A stretch of DNA of 64,000 nt from Chelydra serpentina (Eukaryota; Chordata; Testudines; Chelydridae). The position numbers were made by a program, and so were the translations under genes. The notes under the pieces were generated by a model. That model made no database searches and had not been told where the DNA came from. It saw only the letters and a list, made by a program, of their open reading frames with translations. The DNA lies in the NCBI GenBank assembly GCA_037349315.1, contig JBAIAC010000018.1, positions 12,152,001 through 12,216,000 on the forward strand. The letters run 5' to 3'. This document shows positions 54,301 to 58,837 of the stretch, one piece after another (the first letter of the stretch is position 1; each line of letters begins with the position of its first letter).

Positions 54301-57300
54301 TGGATATCAGAGCAATTGTTCAGAGAGCAGCAGCTGATGGGAATTTAATCTAGGTAATTGGTAGTTCCAAAAGGTATAGAGGTAGGGACAAGATCCACTT
54401 TGGATCTGAAGTGGGTTAATGTTCAAGACTCAAATTCAAGATGGAGTCTCTCCCATCTATATTAGCTGTGATCAACTAGGAGATTTAAAAAAATTCTTCA
54501 GTAGATTTTAAAAAAAGAATGTCTTCATATTCCCATAACATCAAATGTTCACCCTAAACTGGCATTTCTAGTACCACTCCCTGCCCTTTGGGCTGGCTTC
54601 AATTCTGAGGTGGTTTACAAAGGTCATAACTGTGATTGCAGCTGCCTTCTCATGGAGGGGATTCTGTAAAATAAGCTGACTTATCATGGTGAAGCTGCAG
54701 AGCCTTGGAAATGGCTGAAACTTGGAACATGTTCAAGAACTTAGAACTCCTAGTCAAGCATGAGAATGCTCTTTGCTTGGTACAGGTTCTAACCCAGGGG
54801 TCTCAAACACGCGGCCCGCGGACCACATGCGGCCTGGCCTGCGGAGTTATTTCCTGCGGCCCGCCATAGGCACCGACTCCACTGGTAGCCAAGCTCCAAA
54901 CATTACTGAGTGTTTATATTTTATTAAAACCCCTCTTTGCATTACAGTTTTTAAAAAGTTAATACATTGACTTTTAATAGAATACTATATTACTCTATTT
55001 TTTTCATTTTTGACTATACTTTTGTATCATTGTATGAAAAGGTTTCAGTGATGCGGCCCTTGGGCCAATTTACTAGTTCTCATGTGGCCCTCCTGGTGAT
55101 TTGAGTTTGAGATCCCTGTTCTAACCTATCTAGATGCATTGACAGGTATTGAACAAGGCAATTCTTCCCAGAGGAGGAGAGATTTTAAAACCTGAACTGT
55201 TTAAGACCTGAGCCTGCAGTTTCACTGTGCATCTCAGACTGTAGTCTTATCCTCTGGGGCTTGAGGGTTGTGTGCTGCAATCTGGTTATGAGGGAAATGT
55301 GGCACTCTAGAACAGCGGTTCTCAACCAGGGGCCTGCGTTTCCCGGGGGGGGGGGGGCGCAAGCAGGTTTCAGGAGGTCCTCCAAAATAAACCAGAGAGC
55401 AGGGCCAGCATTAGACTTGCTGCAGCCTAGGGCAGAAAGCCCAAGCCGTGCGGGGCTGAAGTCAAAACCTGAGCAGCTTAGCTCTGCGGAGTCCCTTGTG
55501 GTGTGGGGCCACATGCAATTGCTCTGTTTGCCACCCCCTAACGCCACCCCTGACTTTTAATCTACTGGATATGCAGACATACAGTTGTTGTGGCACAGGT
55601 TGGCTGTGGAGGTTTTTACTGAATGTTGCAGGGGCCTCAGAAAGAAAAAGTTCTGCTCTAGGACACGCGCAGCAACTAGCAATCCCATCAGATCAAGCTC
55701 TCGGAAAGAACTTTGGATTCCCAATAAGTGAAACTCTACGGTGGTGGAAGCACCAGTACAGAAAAGACCTGCACAAAAACTGAACAGGCTGCGTATCACA
55801 ACTGAAACAAACCTAATAGATTGAGGACTATGCACAGGTTCCATATTAGCTCAGACTCGTCGCTGAGAAAAAAGGAACTTTACATAACTGCACCTAAAGG
55901 GAGTGAGACTGGCTTTTTTGGCATTCTGCAAAGAGCAATAGCAAATGTATCCTGATAAACCTCCGACAACACAGCAGTGGCTGTGCACCTAAATCAACAA
56001 GGGGAAAGCAATGCTCCCTGTTCATATGGACAGGGAACTTCAACTACAATCAGACTGGTTTAGCAGCTCTGAAGTGCTCCCATACAAATGTTAACAGCCA
56101 GCAGAGCGTGACAACCTTGGCACCTCTTTGTGACCTGAAAAAATATTAAACGCAATTCTACAGCAGGTACCCAGAGTAGGAAGTTCTTCGCTCATGACAC
56201 ATTATCAGTCTTTGGGATTTCTGGGTAGCCTATGTGGTCCCTCCATTTCCTCTCACCTGGAAAGTGCTGGAAATTATTGTGTGATCAGGGCCCTACTGAT
56301 TCTCATACCTCAGGAATAGCCTTGAAAGGTGTGGATACTCAGGAGTTAAACCAACAGACATCTGCTCATGTAGTCTTTAGCTGCAGTGTGCTTACAGCTG
56401 TACTTCCAAATATAGTCGACAAAGGACAAAAAAGATGTTTCCTTCTCCCTGTTTCTCCTACCTGCATGACAGAGCCTCCTCAGTAACCAGTATTTTATTT
56501 TGATTTTGATCCACATCAAAAGGGTATTTGAGGATGGAGGGGACAAGTACTAGTTATGTGAATCTGTGTATGGGTATAGGTTGAAGAAGTTATTATCTTT
56601 TGGGTTACTTTAAGAACCCAGGATCTATGCTGTAACAGCCCCAATCATAGACTAAATTGAATCCCATTTACTTGCAGATTTGTTTTCTGTGAGTGGGTCA
56701 AGACAGCACAAACACCCATCCAAGAGGAAATTGGATTTTGGATGGAAAGGATAAGCTTTTTCATCCAGAGTATAAAGATAAAGTAAATAAATTTTATTTT
56801 ATTTTTGTCAGAAGGAATCAAACCAGAGAGTTCAGAGAAGCCTCTCAGGTGCCAAAATCCTTTATTCTGAATGGTCATCAGTCCTCTCTGTTTCAGAGGG
56901 GGGGAGAAGAAACCCAGGGTCAGTGCTATATTAACTCAGTTACAGAAAGCATAGCTGCAAATAAATAGGATTAAAATAGTCTCTTCACAAAAGCTACTGA
57001 ATTTCAGTCAGATTGGTTAAATTTAAATTCACCACTAGTCTTTGCTGGATTGGATCTTATTTTCTATGTGAAACTCTGTGACTAAGGGGATTAGATAATG
57101 GAATATAGAATTTCCTTAAATATACACTTAATTATAATTATGGTAGCAATGTAATGCTGATGGCTTATTGTAATTCAGAATAGTAAAATGTGTCATTGTC
57201 AGCATTCTGAATGAACAGTGCCATTTTTCAGAATAAATTCTACAGTTGACATCAAAGACTCCTCTGACCTAGCTGACAAAAGGACAGACTAAAATGTTGG

Positions 57301-57661
57301 TTTTGTTTTCTACGTTAATGATAAACTTAACACAAGTGAGAATTTCTTTTATTTTACTTTGTTAAAAACCCAGAATGGCAGTGTAAATCTAATTTTTGGT
57401 TAATTTAATTATAGGATATATTAAACATTTTGCAAGCCATTCCCTTCCTTCTCTTGCTCCTCCCTTTTGCCCCCCCTCCCGAATGTTATCCATTAACATT
57501 TTTTACCCTTTAAAATAAGAATTTTGAATTCTTTTTTATATTTTACAGCTTCGTCCTCCTCAGCCTGCAGTGTACTTGTTTGTTTTAGATGTGTCCTATA
57601 ATGCAGTGGAAGCTGGATATTTGACAATTGTGTGTCAGTCATTGCTGGAAAACCTAGACAA
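1946..57661 (+). CDS. SEC24B: SEC24B, N-terminal portion in 11 exons (gene continues past the window)
   Basis: Sec24 proteins form, with Sec23, the inner COPII coat on ER exit sites and bind export signals of cargo. Eleven exons join in frame (97, 705, 183, 105, 81, 176, 185, 103, 127, 110 and 113 nt) to give 661 codons plus two bases. The product resembles human SEC24B as I remember it: start MSAPAG, a Ser/Gln/Tyr-rich disordered region (about 30-450), an acidic run in exon 4, KPFGYGYPTLQPGYQN in exon 6, LRPVNLTQ in exon 7, a four-cysteine zinc finger (C558, C561, C579, C582) and the trunk start (YLFVLDVSYNAVEAGYLT) in exons 10-11. All junctions are GT/AG and phases agree. No disruption was seen. 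SEC24A, the closest paralogue, is less likely because the N-terminal exons match SEC24B. Trunk remainder, beta-sandwich, helical and gelsolin regions are outside. Confidence 0.95.
2190..2830 (+). repeat. G-rich minisatellite in intron 1, about 12 units of 44-46 bp
   Basis: The unit contains ggggctggggcaggagaggg followed by tgggggttgtaat. Two unit types alternate in blocks, one with ggggatct and one with gggtgagct. The G strand is the coding strand and holds many runs of four or more G. Long Pro-rich frames on the other strand are by-products of the repeat. Confidence 0.95.
3173..3767. mobile_element. hAT MITE, copy 1 of a two-copy family, with nested insert
   Basis: The ends are degenerate versions of the inverted termini CAGTGATGCTCAGACT. 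The flanks acctcgat and gcctagat are an eroded 8-bp duplication. The body (ggctctttgcagcac ... tttggctcctgaaccac) is shared with the element at 22649-22983. An extra segment at 3314-3565 is a later insertion. Confidence 0.75.
3314..3565. mobile_element. Harbinger-type MITE nested in the hAT MITE
   Basis: It starts TGGGCTTGTCTAACC and ends CTGTAGACCCGCT, with 3-bp flanks CTA on both sides. The interior carries the gtcgac and taagttatgtc words typical of the other Harbinger MITEs here. The sister hAT copy at 22649 lacks this segment. Confidence 0.6.
3770..5430. other. AT-rich intron 1 sequence, no element recognised
   Basis: This is low-complexity AT-rich sequence with short open frames of no recognisable content. 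No exon, RNA gene or repeat boundary was seen. Confidence 0.4.
5432..7380 (-). mobile_element. Penelope-like element (reverse transcriptase plus GIY-YIG endonuclease), degenerate
   Basis: Penelope-like elements encode a reverse transcriptase fused to a C-terminal GIY-YIG endonuclease. Minus-strand frames read, in order, KTDKGGAVVIMNRSEYE (about 7240-7180), LRPGVFYLIPKIHKPGNPGR, ILATMDVEALYTNIPHKNGL, the catalytic region RYTDNIFSIW (about 6520), and YRKPTDRYTYLHASSFHPDH. The endonuclease follows (5977 down to about 5570) with VIYAIMCQQ, AMYIGQTGQSLRKRINGHKS and GEHFNLPGHS. The family's YxDD box is changed to YTDN, and stops and frameshifts separate the blocks, so this copy is inactive. It begins inside the N-terminal part of the protein, so it is 5'-truncated near 7380. 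Similarity is lost below about 5570, and the 3' boundary is unsure. Confidence 0.88.
7550..8330. other. intron 1, mostly unrecognised
   Basis: AT-rich sequence. A piece at about 7958-7995 (agtagcactttgtggc then aacaaatac) resembles a shortened antisense Penelope tail, but it is too short to be sure. Confidence 0.3.
8340..8610 (+). mobile_element. CR1 LINE 3' untranslated fragment
   Basis: The stretch from gaactagataaatttatgg to gacccagtatggccattctt is the 3' end of the turtle-type CR1. The same sequence occurs in reverse at about 50430-51000. No coding part is attached, so this is a strongly 5'-truncated insertion. Confidence 0.8.
9291..9531. mobile_element. Harbinger-like MITE
   Basis: The ends GGCCTTCTCTACA and TGTAGACAAACCC are imperfect inverted repeats like those of the other Harbinger MITEs in the window. 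The interior is partly palindromic (ggtttaa words). The flanking triplets are tga and tta, so the duplication is eroded. Confidence 0.6.
9540..10490. other. end of intron 1, no element recognised
   Basis: Unique-looking AT-rich intron leading to the exon 2 acceptor. No repeat structure seen. Confidence 0.4.
10502..11206 (+). CDS. SEC24B: SEC24B exon 2 (codons 33-267)
   Basis: The acceptor cttcttttcag ends at 10501 and the donor GTATAG starts at 11207. The joined frame reads NGPVQNQIQFPFGYGL, matching human NGPAQNQMQVPSGYGL. The product is low-complexity, rich in Ser, Tyr, Pro and Gln, with conserved islands such as ASSASHLHTS, SSSVASQGFP and GHYAM. This large exon encodes most of the disordered N-terminal arm. 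It is symmetric: it begins and ends in phase 1. Confidence 0.95.
11207..13640. other. intron 2, first part, nothing recognised
   Basis: AT-rich intron with no open frame of interest and no repeat that I can name. Confidence 0.4.
13648..13800 (+). repeat. LINE/SINE 3' tail of L2/MIR-like type
   Basis: The words tagattgtaaactctttggg, caatacctatcacaaagggg and ctcctataatacaaataaat follow the layout of the common sauropsid L2/MIR-like 3' tail, ending in an A-rich aataaataa tract. Family assignment is from memory. Confidence 0.55.
13800..15440. other. intron 2, nothing recognised
   Basis: AT-rich sequence without a recognisable element. Confidence 0.35.
15448..15830. mobile_element. MITE-like repeat (GGCCAGATCTACACTAC start), split by a Penelope tail
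   Basis: The left end resembles the Harbinger-type termini of the window. The body has ccggcacagctgtttc and later gtaaaag ... ttccagtataaactgtgtcc. The right end is not clear. A 96-bp insertion interrupts it and duplicates 14 bp of it. Confidence 0.5.
15554..15649 (+). mobile_element. Penelope-like 3' tail with hammerhead-like core
   Basis: The insertion is flanked by perfect 14-bp copies of tagtgtagatgtag (15540-15553 and 15650-15663). It starts atgcatccgacgaagcg and contains ttgttagtctctaaggtgcc, the terminal words of turtle Penelope elements. A CCGACGA / stem / GAAA arrangement at 15560-15587 looks like a hammerhead ribozyme core. Confidence 0.8.
15840..17360. other. intron 2, nothing recognised
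   Basis: AT-rich intron. Short open frames only. Confidence 0.35.
17369..17619. mobile_element. GC-rich hAT MITE
   Basis: The element runs from CAGTAGTGGCGCC to GCGCCGGCCCTG and is flanked on both sides by the 8-bp cttttagt (17361-17368, 17620-17627). It is much more GC-rich than the intron. Internal gccgaag/gccgccga repeats create open frames on both strands that are not genes. The right terminus matches the element starting at 63754. Confidence 0.88.
17630..19310. other. end of intron 2, nothing recognised
   Basis: AT-rich sequence up to the exon 3 acceptor, without a nameable repeat. Confidence 0.35.
19314..19496 (+). CDS. SEC24B: SEC24B exon 3 (61 codons' worth)
   Basis: The acceptor actctgttttcag ends at 19313 and the donor GTATTA starts at 19497. 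The product (VGIVDSSHPVSQNVQF ... TQPSESLLQE) aligns with the human segment containing MQNVQPPKSS and TQPSELLQQ. It is 183 nt with phase 1 at both ends. Ser/Thr/Val-rich and probably disordered. Confidence 0.9.
19497..21780. other. intron 3, first part, nothing recognised
   Basis: AT-rich intron with T-runs (about 19665-19710) and an A-run at 20098-20110. No element identified. Confidence 0.35.
21785..21875. repeat. short palindromic repeat (cttaagtgctt type)
   Basis: The segment contains aagcacctaagcaagtgctt, then ttcagtgggttaaacatgg, then acttaagtgctttgcagaat. It resembles an old amniote repeat whose halves are complementary. A sister-type repeat lies at 41093-41187. Confidence 0.45.
22649..22983. 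mobile_element. hAT MITE, copy 2 (no nested insert)
   Basis: Ends CAGTGATGCTCAGACT and GACCTGAGTATCACTG are inverted. Flanks gtatagaa (22641-22648) and gtatggaa (22984-22991) are the 8-bp duplication. The body matches 3173-3767 apart from its nested insert. Confidence 0.88.
23352..24900 (-). mobile_element. CR1 LINE, 5'-truncated and degenerate
   Basis: On the minus strand the reverse transcriptase remnants are GVSRGVPKGSVLDPVVFNIF (24310-24250; family motif GVPQGSVLGP-LFNIF), SADDRL for the FADDTKL box, an extension with DKCKALHLG, and the C-terminal ERVQRRATKMLKGLENLTYE. The 3' end is at about 23352, with an aaaatcatagaaattt tail remnant. Stops and shifts break the frame. A hAT MITE sits at 24597-24695. 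Confidence 0.88.
24597..24695. mobile_element. small hAT MITE nested in CR1
   Basis: Ends CAGTGGTTTTAAATC and GATTGAAAACCACTG are inverted. Flanks are ctctgggt and ctctagtt, a diverged 8-bp duplication. The 99-bp body contains gcagacccctaaaaa. Confidence 0.8.
24900..25640. other. intron 3, nothing recognised
   Basis: No repeat or exon identified in this stretch before the DIRS-like segment. Confidence 0.35.
25642..26055 (+). mobile_element. DIRS-type retrotransposon, RT/RNase H junction fragment
   Basis: The frame from 25642 reads KLTYIGSGIDTQTGISRFPQ and VLELQFIIGHLNFVC, then (after a stop) VMATGSFWAFW. This follows the DIRS1 pattern YLGIEIDT ... RLP-DKL ... LQSL-GHLNFACRV-PMGR-F. DIRS elements use a tyrosine recombinase instead of an integrase. 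The upstream polymerase part is missing. Confidence 0.75.
26060..26650 (+). mobile_element. non-LTR LINE, APE endonuclease fragment
   Basis: The frame reads IKIATWNVATLQR, later GVALLLRGETKSF, and LIARLKHRHSHLSVIVVYAL followed in the next frame by FYDQL. This is the apurinic-like endonuclease of LINEs of the type often annotated as craniofacial development protein 2-like. Clade not decided. It lies between two pieces of the DIRS element, so it is a nested insertion. Confidence 0.65.
26652..26945 (-). mobile_element. Penelope-like 3' end fragment, antisense, with hammerhead-like core
   Basis: Read on the minus strand it has catcagctcaggactaaac, the end of the GIY-YIG frame (aactgctagaagagggcctc), gtggatattt-like tail words, then cttgcatccgaagaagtggg and ctgttagtctataagatgcc. 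This is the 3' end of the common turtle Penelope family. The core CCGAAGA / stem / GAAA sits at 26735-26708. It splits the LINE fragment. Confidence 0.8.
26950..27275 (+). mobile_element. LINE C-terminal fragment
   Basis: Frames read RWYDF-like start, then LFGHVSRMPQDILATTVLEW and, in a second frame, VWRWPRGRPLLHW. FGHV-RMP-D and W-RPRGRPR-W are C-terminal hallmarks of the same LINE type as at 26060. The intervening polymerase has been lost, so this copy is internally deleted. Confidence 0.65.
27290..28013 (+). mobile_element. DIRS-type fragment: RNase H to recombinase start
   Basis: The + strand reads VRFWSDNMVMVLILNCQSFR, VRAFVLQSLNVNIGFSAKHV and PRINNEIADALS. This matches the DIRS RNase H end: FWCDN-AVV--IN--S ... 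HIPG-DN-IADALSRFQ. It continues the 25642 piece after removal of the nested LINE and Penelope. Stops are present. Confidence 0.75.
28014..28842 (+). mobile_element. solo LTR of an endogenous retrovirus-like element
   Basis: The 829-bp segment begins TGTAGAG and ends ACAACA, and it is flanked by 4-bp copies of gtag (28010-28013, 28843-28846). Inside are a TATA box (TATAAAAG, 28540-28547) and an AATAAA signal (28779-28784) in the right order for U3-R-U5. No retroviral coding sequence is attached, so a solo LTR is inferred. The open frame across it is a by-product. Confidence 0.7.
28847..29915 (+). mobile_element. DIRS-type fragment: tyrosine recombinase and SGNH-like region
   Basis: Frames read LFKTAFLVVFWSF (recombinase N-terminal box, about 28965), and about 29310-29390 a broken stretch resembling HSFRIGAAT ... 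GRW-S--Y-RYIR. Then VVWICRYNIVYWVHKWA, WRQSMLWEQLMPLVHSL and LMLRVKRDVVQIQEMFPGVT follow, then IWSDMLQRGVW. The last blocks match the extra hydrolase-like domain (GHS-V-W, LG-NDL, IWS-ILPR) carried by vertebrate DIRS elements. Many stops and shifts. Confidence 0.7.
29921..30566. repeat. GC-rich insert bounded by 27-bp direct repeats
   Basis: gcagtggggaactacaccgc (29921) and ggtggcggggaaccacaccgc (30537) begin near-identical stretches 616 bp apart. The DIRS-like sequence seems to resume after the second one. Between them the base composition is far more GC-rich. A TATAAAGG lies on the minus strand at 30509-30502. It may be a short LTR-type element in reverse; identity unknown. Confidence 0.5.
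30567..31100 (+). mobile_element. probable 3' end of the DIRS-type element
   Basis: ttgataatttctcattgggg and the weak VHLF-like reading that follows fit the end of the DIRS hydrolase frame. After about 30700 the sequence (ggagctcaccacccac, cccttttatctcatatgagg) has no frame. The boundary is uncertain. Confidence 0.4.
31100..32500. other. end of intron 3, with one short palindromic repeat
   Basis: AT-rich intron. At about 31866-31945 the sequence tttaggtgcctaaatatgg ... gagcctagctttaggccctc resembles an old amniote repeat with complementary halves. An (AT)-rich microsatellite lies at 32200-32255. Nothing else recognised. Confidence 0.4.
32503..32607 (+). CDS. SEC24B: SEC24B exon 4 (35 codons' worth, acidic)
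   Basis: The acceptor tccacttcacag ends at 32502 and the donor GTCTGC starts at 32608. The exon encodes QYGGYVNNQASSAPAPLSS followed by an Asp/Glu run (SSDDEEEDEEDEEAG), nearly identical to human. It is 105 nt and symmetric phase 1-1. From memory, two human SEC24B isoforms differ by 35 residues, the size of this exon, so it is the likely cassette. Confidence 0.94.
32608..34886. other. intron 4, first part, nothing recognised
   Basis: AT-rich intron with a T-run at 33522-33541. No element boundary or coding content was recognised. Confidence 0.35.
34895..34995. mobile_element. 101-bp hAT MITE
   Basis: Ends CAGGGCTTTGGAGC and GCTCCAAATCCCTG are inverted. Flanks gactattt and gaatattt are the 8-bp duplication with one change. 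The interior is ggag-rich (ggagcggagtccagagctgg). Confidence 0.85.
35299..35533. mobile_element. hAT MITE (CAGGGGTTCTCAA family)
   Basis: Ends CAGGGGTTCTCAA and TTTGAGAACTACTG are inverted. Flanks ctctatca and ctctgtca differ at one base. The interior includes ttgggacccttcagggggtc and gggtcaccagtacaaaag. Confidence 0.9.
36311..37562 (+). pseudogene. PIF/Harbinger transposase (HARBI1-like, DDE), two frame breaks
   Basis: This enzyme cuts and pastes the element, working with the Myb-like partner. Part one (36311 to about 36810) has RFWARETSTDWWDRIVLQVW, MHKGTFIELCELLSP and the helix-turn-helix-like RSVANQFGVDKSTVG. A loss of about ten codons there shifts the frame and gives a stop. Part two (about 36815-37460) has FPNCGGAIDGTHIPI, YSMVLQALVDH-type core, VILGDPAYPLMPWLM and MVVECAFGRLKGRWR, so all three acidic catalytic positions (D, D, E) remain. 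A second shift near 37460 moves the C-terminus (IREALKARFQTEQ, stop TGA at 37560) to another frame. HARBI1-family length fits roughly 400 residues. Confidence 0.92.
38288..40681 (-). CDS. Harbinger accessory gene, Myb/SANT-like DNA-binding protein, two exons
   Basis: Exon 1 runs from ATG at 40681 down to 40105 and exon 2 from 38769 to the stop at 38288; the intron (40104-38770) starts GTCAGT and ends ccctttccctcatcccgcag. Joined in phase 1, they give 352 residues without interruption. Residues about 12-85 hold a Myb/SANT-like trihelix (APTWSDREVLDLIAVWGDE, KISQAMTERGYSRD, CRVKIKELRQAYQKTKE). An acidic linker follows, then FPDSQELFLTL, RRRKKRTRDDMFSELMM and a long Arg/Glu/Gln coiled coil ending MREQTDTLRRLVDVL. 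In Harbingers this partner binds DNA and carries the transposase to the nucleus. An in-frame ATG at 40744 would add 21 residues; 40681 is preferred because related turtle proteins, as I recall them, start MQSS. Confidence 0.85.
39146..39535. repeat. 77-bp minisatellite inside the Harbinger, about five units
   Basis: ccgcgtggtcgctccatgg recurs at 39223, 39300, 39377 and 39454, with a variant first unit at 39146 and a decayed one at 39531: a strict 77-bp period. Units contain gaacggctcgcctacccttc. It is preceded by a (CA)n run at 39128-39144. It lies in the intron of the Myb-like gene. As 77 is not a multiple of three, the open frames crossing it are by-products. Confidence 0.95.
39702..39992 (+). 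CDS. unassigned 96-residue ORF inside the Harbinger
   Basis: The frame from ATG at 39702 reads MTDITLMRITETEKYCMLRQ at the start and LPVNVLNKHSLYLKESFAEL towards the end, closing with IHIDRLFE and a stop. It is open further upstream to 39582. The amino-acid make-up is protein-like rather than repeat-derived. It lies on the + strand within the intron of the minus-strand Myb-like gene. I do not recognise a family. It could be a third element gene, a captured host exon, or chance. Confidence 0.4.
   Translation: MTDITLMRITETEKYCMLRQCQQSPGPYAAMLCKAMIPEYLQLAWRGKVSYHGGDNKAALPVNVLNKHSLYLKESFAELSDGDYTSIPIHIDRLFE
41093..41187. repeat. short palindromic repeat (gattcagcaa ... ttgctgaatc)
   Basis: tcctgattcagcaagataag and taccttgctgaatcagagcc face each other across cctattgaagtcaaat. 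It is an old amniote-type repeat with inverted ends, lying directly after the Harbinger. Confidence 0.55.
41190..43766. other. end of intron 4, nothing recognised
   Basis: AT-rich intron up to the exon 5 acceptor. No repeat I can name. Confidence 0.35.
43767..43847 (+). CDS. SEC24B: SEC24B exon 5 (27 codons' worth)
   Basis: The acceptor tatttttag ends at 43766 and the donor GTGAGC starts at 43848. The exon encodes IDSSSTTSSASPVINNYDAL and then EGGGYP, close to human VDSSSTTSSASPMPNSYDAL. It is 81 nt, symmetric phase 1-1. Confidence 0.94.
43848..45227. other. intron 5, with one short inverted repeat
   Basis: At about 44612-44722 the sequence aggccaaattctgtccttgg ... tgacttcaacagaaatccc ... 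gaagacagaattagcctc has facing ends, of the same kind as the other old palindromic repeats here. The remainder is unrecognised. Confidence 0.4.
45228..45403 (+). CDS. SEC24B: SEC24B exon 6 (to codon 449)
   Basis: The acceptor ttttccctatcctag ends at 45227 and the donor GTGAGA starts at 45404. It encodes TNSATSSPAPTPQTSRAPK, then PFGYGYPTLQPGYQNTT and GFQQYPQ. The Ala/Pro repeat expansion that I recall at this point in human SEC24B is much shorter here. It starts in phase 1 and ends in phase 0. Confidence 0.94.
45644..45824. mobile_element. hAT MITE (CAGGGGTCTCAAAC family)
   Basis: Ends CAGGGGTCTCAAACACA and TTTGAGACCCCTG are inverted. Perfect 8-bp flanks ctatagcc (45636-45643, 45825-45832). 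The interior has accgcgggccgcaagg and a T-run at about 45747-45770. The same family as 54795-55118. Confidence 0.93.
46252..46765. mobile_element. Harbinger-type MITE split by a Penelope tail
   Basis: It begins GGCCTGGTCAACACT and ends AAGTGTAGACATGC. The interior includes gtcgactccgcctacact, gtggagtaccggagttgac and ctggatcgatcgctcc, shared with 58838-59108. Flank triplets gga and tga are not identical. A 222-bp Penelope tail interrupts it. Confidence 0.8.
46330..46551 (-). mobile_element. Penelope-like 3' tail with hammerhead-like core, antisense
   Basis: The insertion duplicated tgaagtc (46323-46329 and 46552-46558). On the minus strand it ends ttgttagtcgctaaggtgcc and carries CTGATGA / stem / GAAA at 46417-46390, the best hammerhead core of the three in the window. 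The upstream portion contains gaacatgaaagg and ggagaaaaaaaac on the + strand. Confidence 0.82.
46770..47420. other. end of intron 6, nothing recognised
   Basis: AT-rich intron up to the NAGNAG acceptor of exon 7. Confidence 0.35.
47427..47611 (+). CDS. SEC24B: SEC24B exon 7 (codons 450-511)
   Basis: The acceptor reads ttattttttttcagcag, a NAGNAG pair, so the exon may begin at 47427 (including CAG, Gln) or at 47430. The human protein has QYPQQYPGVNQ, which supports inclusion. The exon then reads LGGLSLQHSQQPESLRPVNL and ends KLNCSP plus two bases before the donor GTAGGT at 47612. Confidence 0.94.
47612..48224. other. intron 7, nothing recognised
   Basis: Short AT-rich intron; no repeat named. 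Confidence 0.4.
48225..48327 (+). CDS. SEC24B: SEC24B exon 8 (to codon 545)
   Basis: The acceptor tttccttccag ends at 48224 and the donor GTAAAA starts at 48328. The joined frame reads DSFRCTLTNIPQTQALLNKA then KLPLGLLLHPFRDLT, essentially identical to human. This is where the conserved Sec24 core begins. It starts in phase 2 and ends in phase 0. Confidence 0.95.
48328..50166. other. intron 8, little recognised
   Basis: AT-rich intron. At about 49862-49955 cagaccagattcttctcttc ... atttacactggtacatgtg ... caaattctggttc is similar in style to an old amniote repeat. Otherwise nothing recognised. Confidence 0.35.
50167..50293 (+). CDS. SEC24B: SEC24B exon 9: zinc finger (codons 546-587)
   Basis: The acceptor ttactttttag ends at 50166 and the donor GTAAGT starts at 50294. 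It encodes QLPVITSSTIVRCRSCRTYI and, further on, WKCNLCYRVND. The two CxxC pairs form the Sec23/Sec24 zinc finger at the Sec23 side of the dimer. All four ligand cysteines are present. Confidence 0.96.
50597..50914. mobile_element. hAT MITE nested in CR1
   Basis: Ends CAGTAGTGTAGCCA and AAGCTATGCTACTG are inverted. Perfect 8-bp flanks gctaggga (50589-50596, 50915-50922). It contains an internal inverted repeat (ggcgccttaaaaaggaagcg facing cgccgcttcctttttaagcg). It is GC-rich. Confidence 0.93.
51332..51420. repeat. compound microsatellite (TC)n(TG)n and (GATA)/(CA)
   Basis: A tctctc run is followed by tgtgtg, then atagatagatagata and cacacaca. It lies inside the CR1 reverse-transcriptase C-terminal region and keeps that frame open. 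Confidence 0.95.
52561..53017. other. end of intron 9, nothing recognised
   Basis: AT-rich sequence before exon 10. Confidence 0.35.
53018..53127 (+). CDS. SEC24B: SEC24B exon 10 (to codon 624)
   Basis: The acceptor atttttgtttag ends at 53017 and the donor GTAAAA starts at 53128. It encodes VPEEFMYNPLTRSYGEPHK and RPEVQNSTVEFIASSDYM, identical or nearly so to human. This links the zinc finger to the trunk domain. Confidence 0.96.
53128..54786. other. intron 10, first part, nothing recognised
   Basis: Fairly balanced base composition but no recognisable element or exon. Short open frames have no family features. Confidence 0.35.
54795..55118. mobile_element. hAT MITE (CAGGGGTCTCAAAC family)
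   Basis: Ends CAGGGGTCTCAAACACG and TTTGAGATCCCTG are inverted. Perfect 8-bp flanks ttctaacc (54787-54794, 55119-55126). Interior has gcggcccgcggaccacatgc and, near the right end, gatgcggcccttgggcc. Confidence 0.93.
55313..55655. mobile_element. hAT MITE (CAGCGGTTCTCAACC)
   Basis: The left end CAGCGGTTCTCAACCAGGGG is clear. The right end (GAAAAAGTTCTG) is diverged. Flanks ctctagaa (55305-55312) and ctctagga (55656-55663) differ at one base. It includes a run of G at about 55340-55351. Confidence 0.75.
55664..57548. other. end of intron 10, nothing recognised
   Basis: AT-rich towards exon 11. No element or exon recognised. Confidence 0.35.
57549..57661 (+). CDS. SEC24B: SEC24B exon 11: start of trunk domain (codons 625-661)
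   Basis: The acceptor tatattttacag ends at 57548 and the donor GTAAGT starts at 57662. It encodes LRPPQPAVYLFVLDVSYNAV and EAGYLTIVCQSLLENLD plus AA. The YLFVLDVS strand opens the vWA-like Sec24 trunk. The next exon, expected to start around LPGDSRTRIGF, was not found up to 64000. Confidence 0.95.
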
Positions 57662-58837
57662 GTAAGTATATACATCATCTTTTTGGATTGACTTTATTTT
57701 ATATTTGTGAGCAGGCTGCAATATTAACTTATGTTTCTTTAACTGTAAATTTCATATGGTATTTACAGGACCTACCAATATAGGGAAAATGTTCTGCTGA
57801 CCAAATTAGATTTTGAAATGTCTGTAGTAGTCCAGAAAAAGCATGTGGCCATGTAACTTAGGACCATTTGTACGATGGCAAAGAATATCTTTCTATGAAT
57901 GTGATTAGAAGTGATCTGCAAAGCGTTTTGTTTAGATAACCCAAGAATTATAGACTGAACGATCAAAATAGCTATGACTAAAGATGGATATTCCTTACAT
58001 CAATTCTAAATTTCTAATATTTTACCTCAGGATATAAAATAACTAGGGCTGTCAATTAATTGCCGTTAACTCACGCGATTAACTCAAAAGATTAATTGCG
58101 ATTAAAAAAATTAATTGCAGTGTTAAACAATAGAATACCAATTGAAATATATTAAATGTATTTGCATGTTTTTCTATATTTTCAACTATATTGATTTATA
58201 TTACAGCACAGAATACCAAGTGTACAGTGCTCACTTTATATTATTATTTTTTATTATCATTATTACAGTGTAAATATTTGTAAACAAAAGAAATAGTATT
58301 TTTCAATTCACCTCATACAAGTACTGTAGTGCAATCTCTTTATCGTGACAGTGTAACTTACAAATGTAGATTTTTTTTTTGTTACATAACTGCACTCAAA
58401 AATGAAACAATATAAAACTTTAGAGCCTACCAAGTCCACTCAGTCCTACTTATTGTTCAGACAATTGCTAAGACAAACAAGTTTGTTTACATTTATGGGA
58501 GATACTGCTGACTGCTTGTTATTTACAAAGTCACTTGAAAGTGAGAACAGGTGTTCGCATGGCACTTTTGTAGCCGGTATTGCAAGGTATTTACATGCCA
58601 GAATGTCCCTTCGTACTTTGACCACCTTTCCAGAGGACATGCTTCCATGGTGATGATGTTTGTTAAAAAAATAATGCATTAATTAAATTTGTGACTGAAC
58701 TCCTTGGGGGGAGAATTGTATGTTTCCTGTTCTGTTTTACCTGCATTCTGCCATATGTTACATTTATAGCAGCACACGTTTGTTTAAGAACACTTGCACA
58801 GCAGATTTGACAAAACGCAAAGAAGGTACCAATCTGA

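Noticed and set aside
55185..55560. Open frames of about 100-120 codons on both strands
   Set aside because: They cross a hAT MITE and have no family features.
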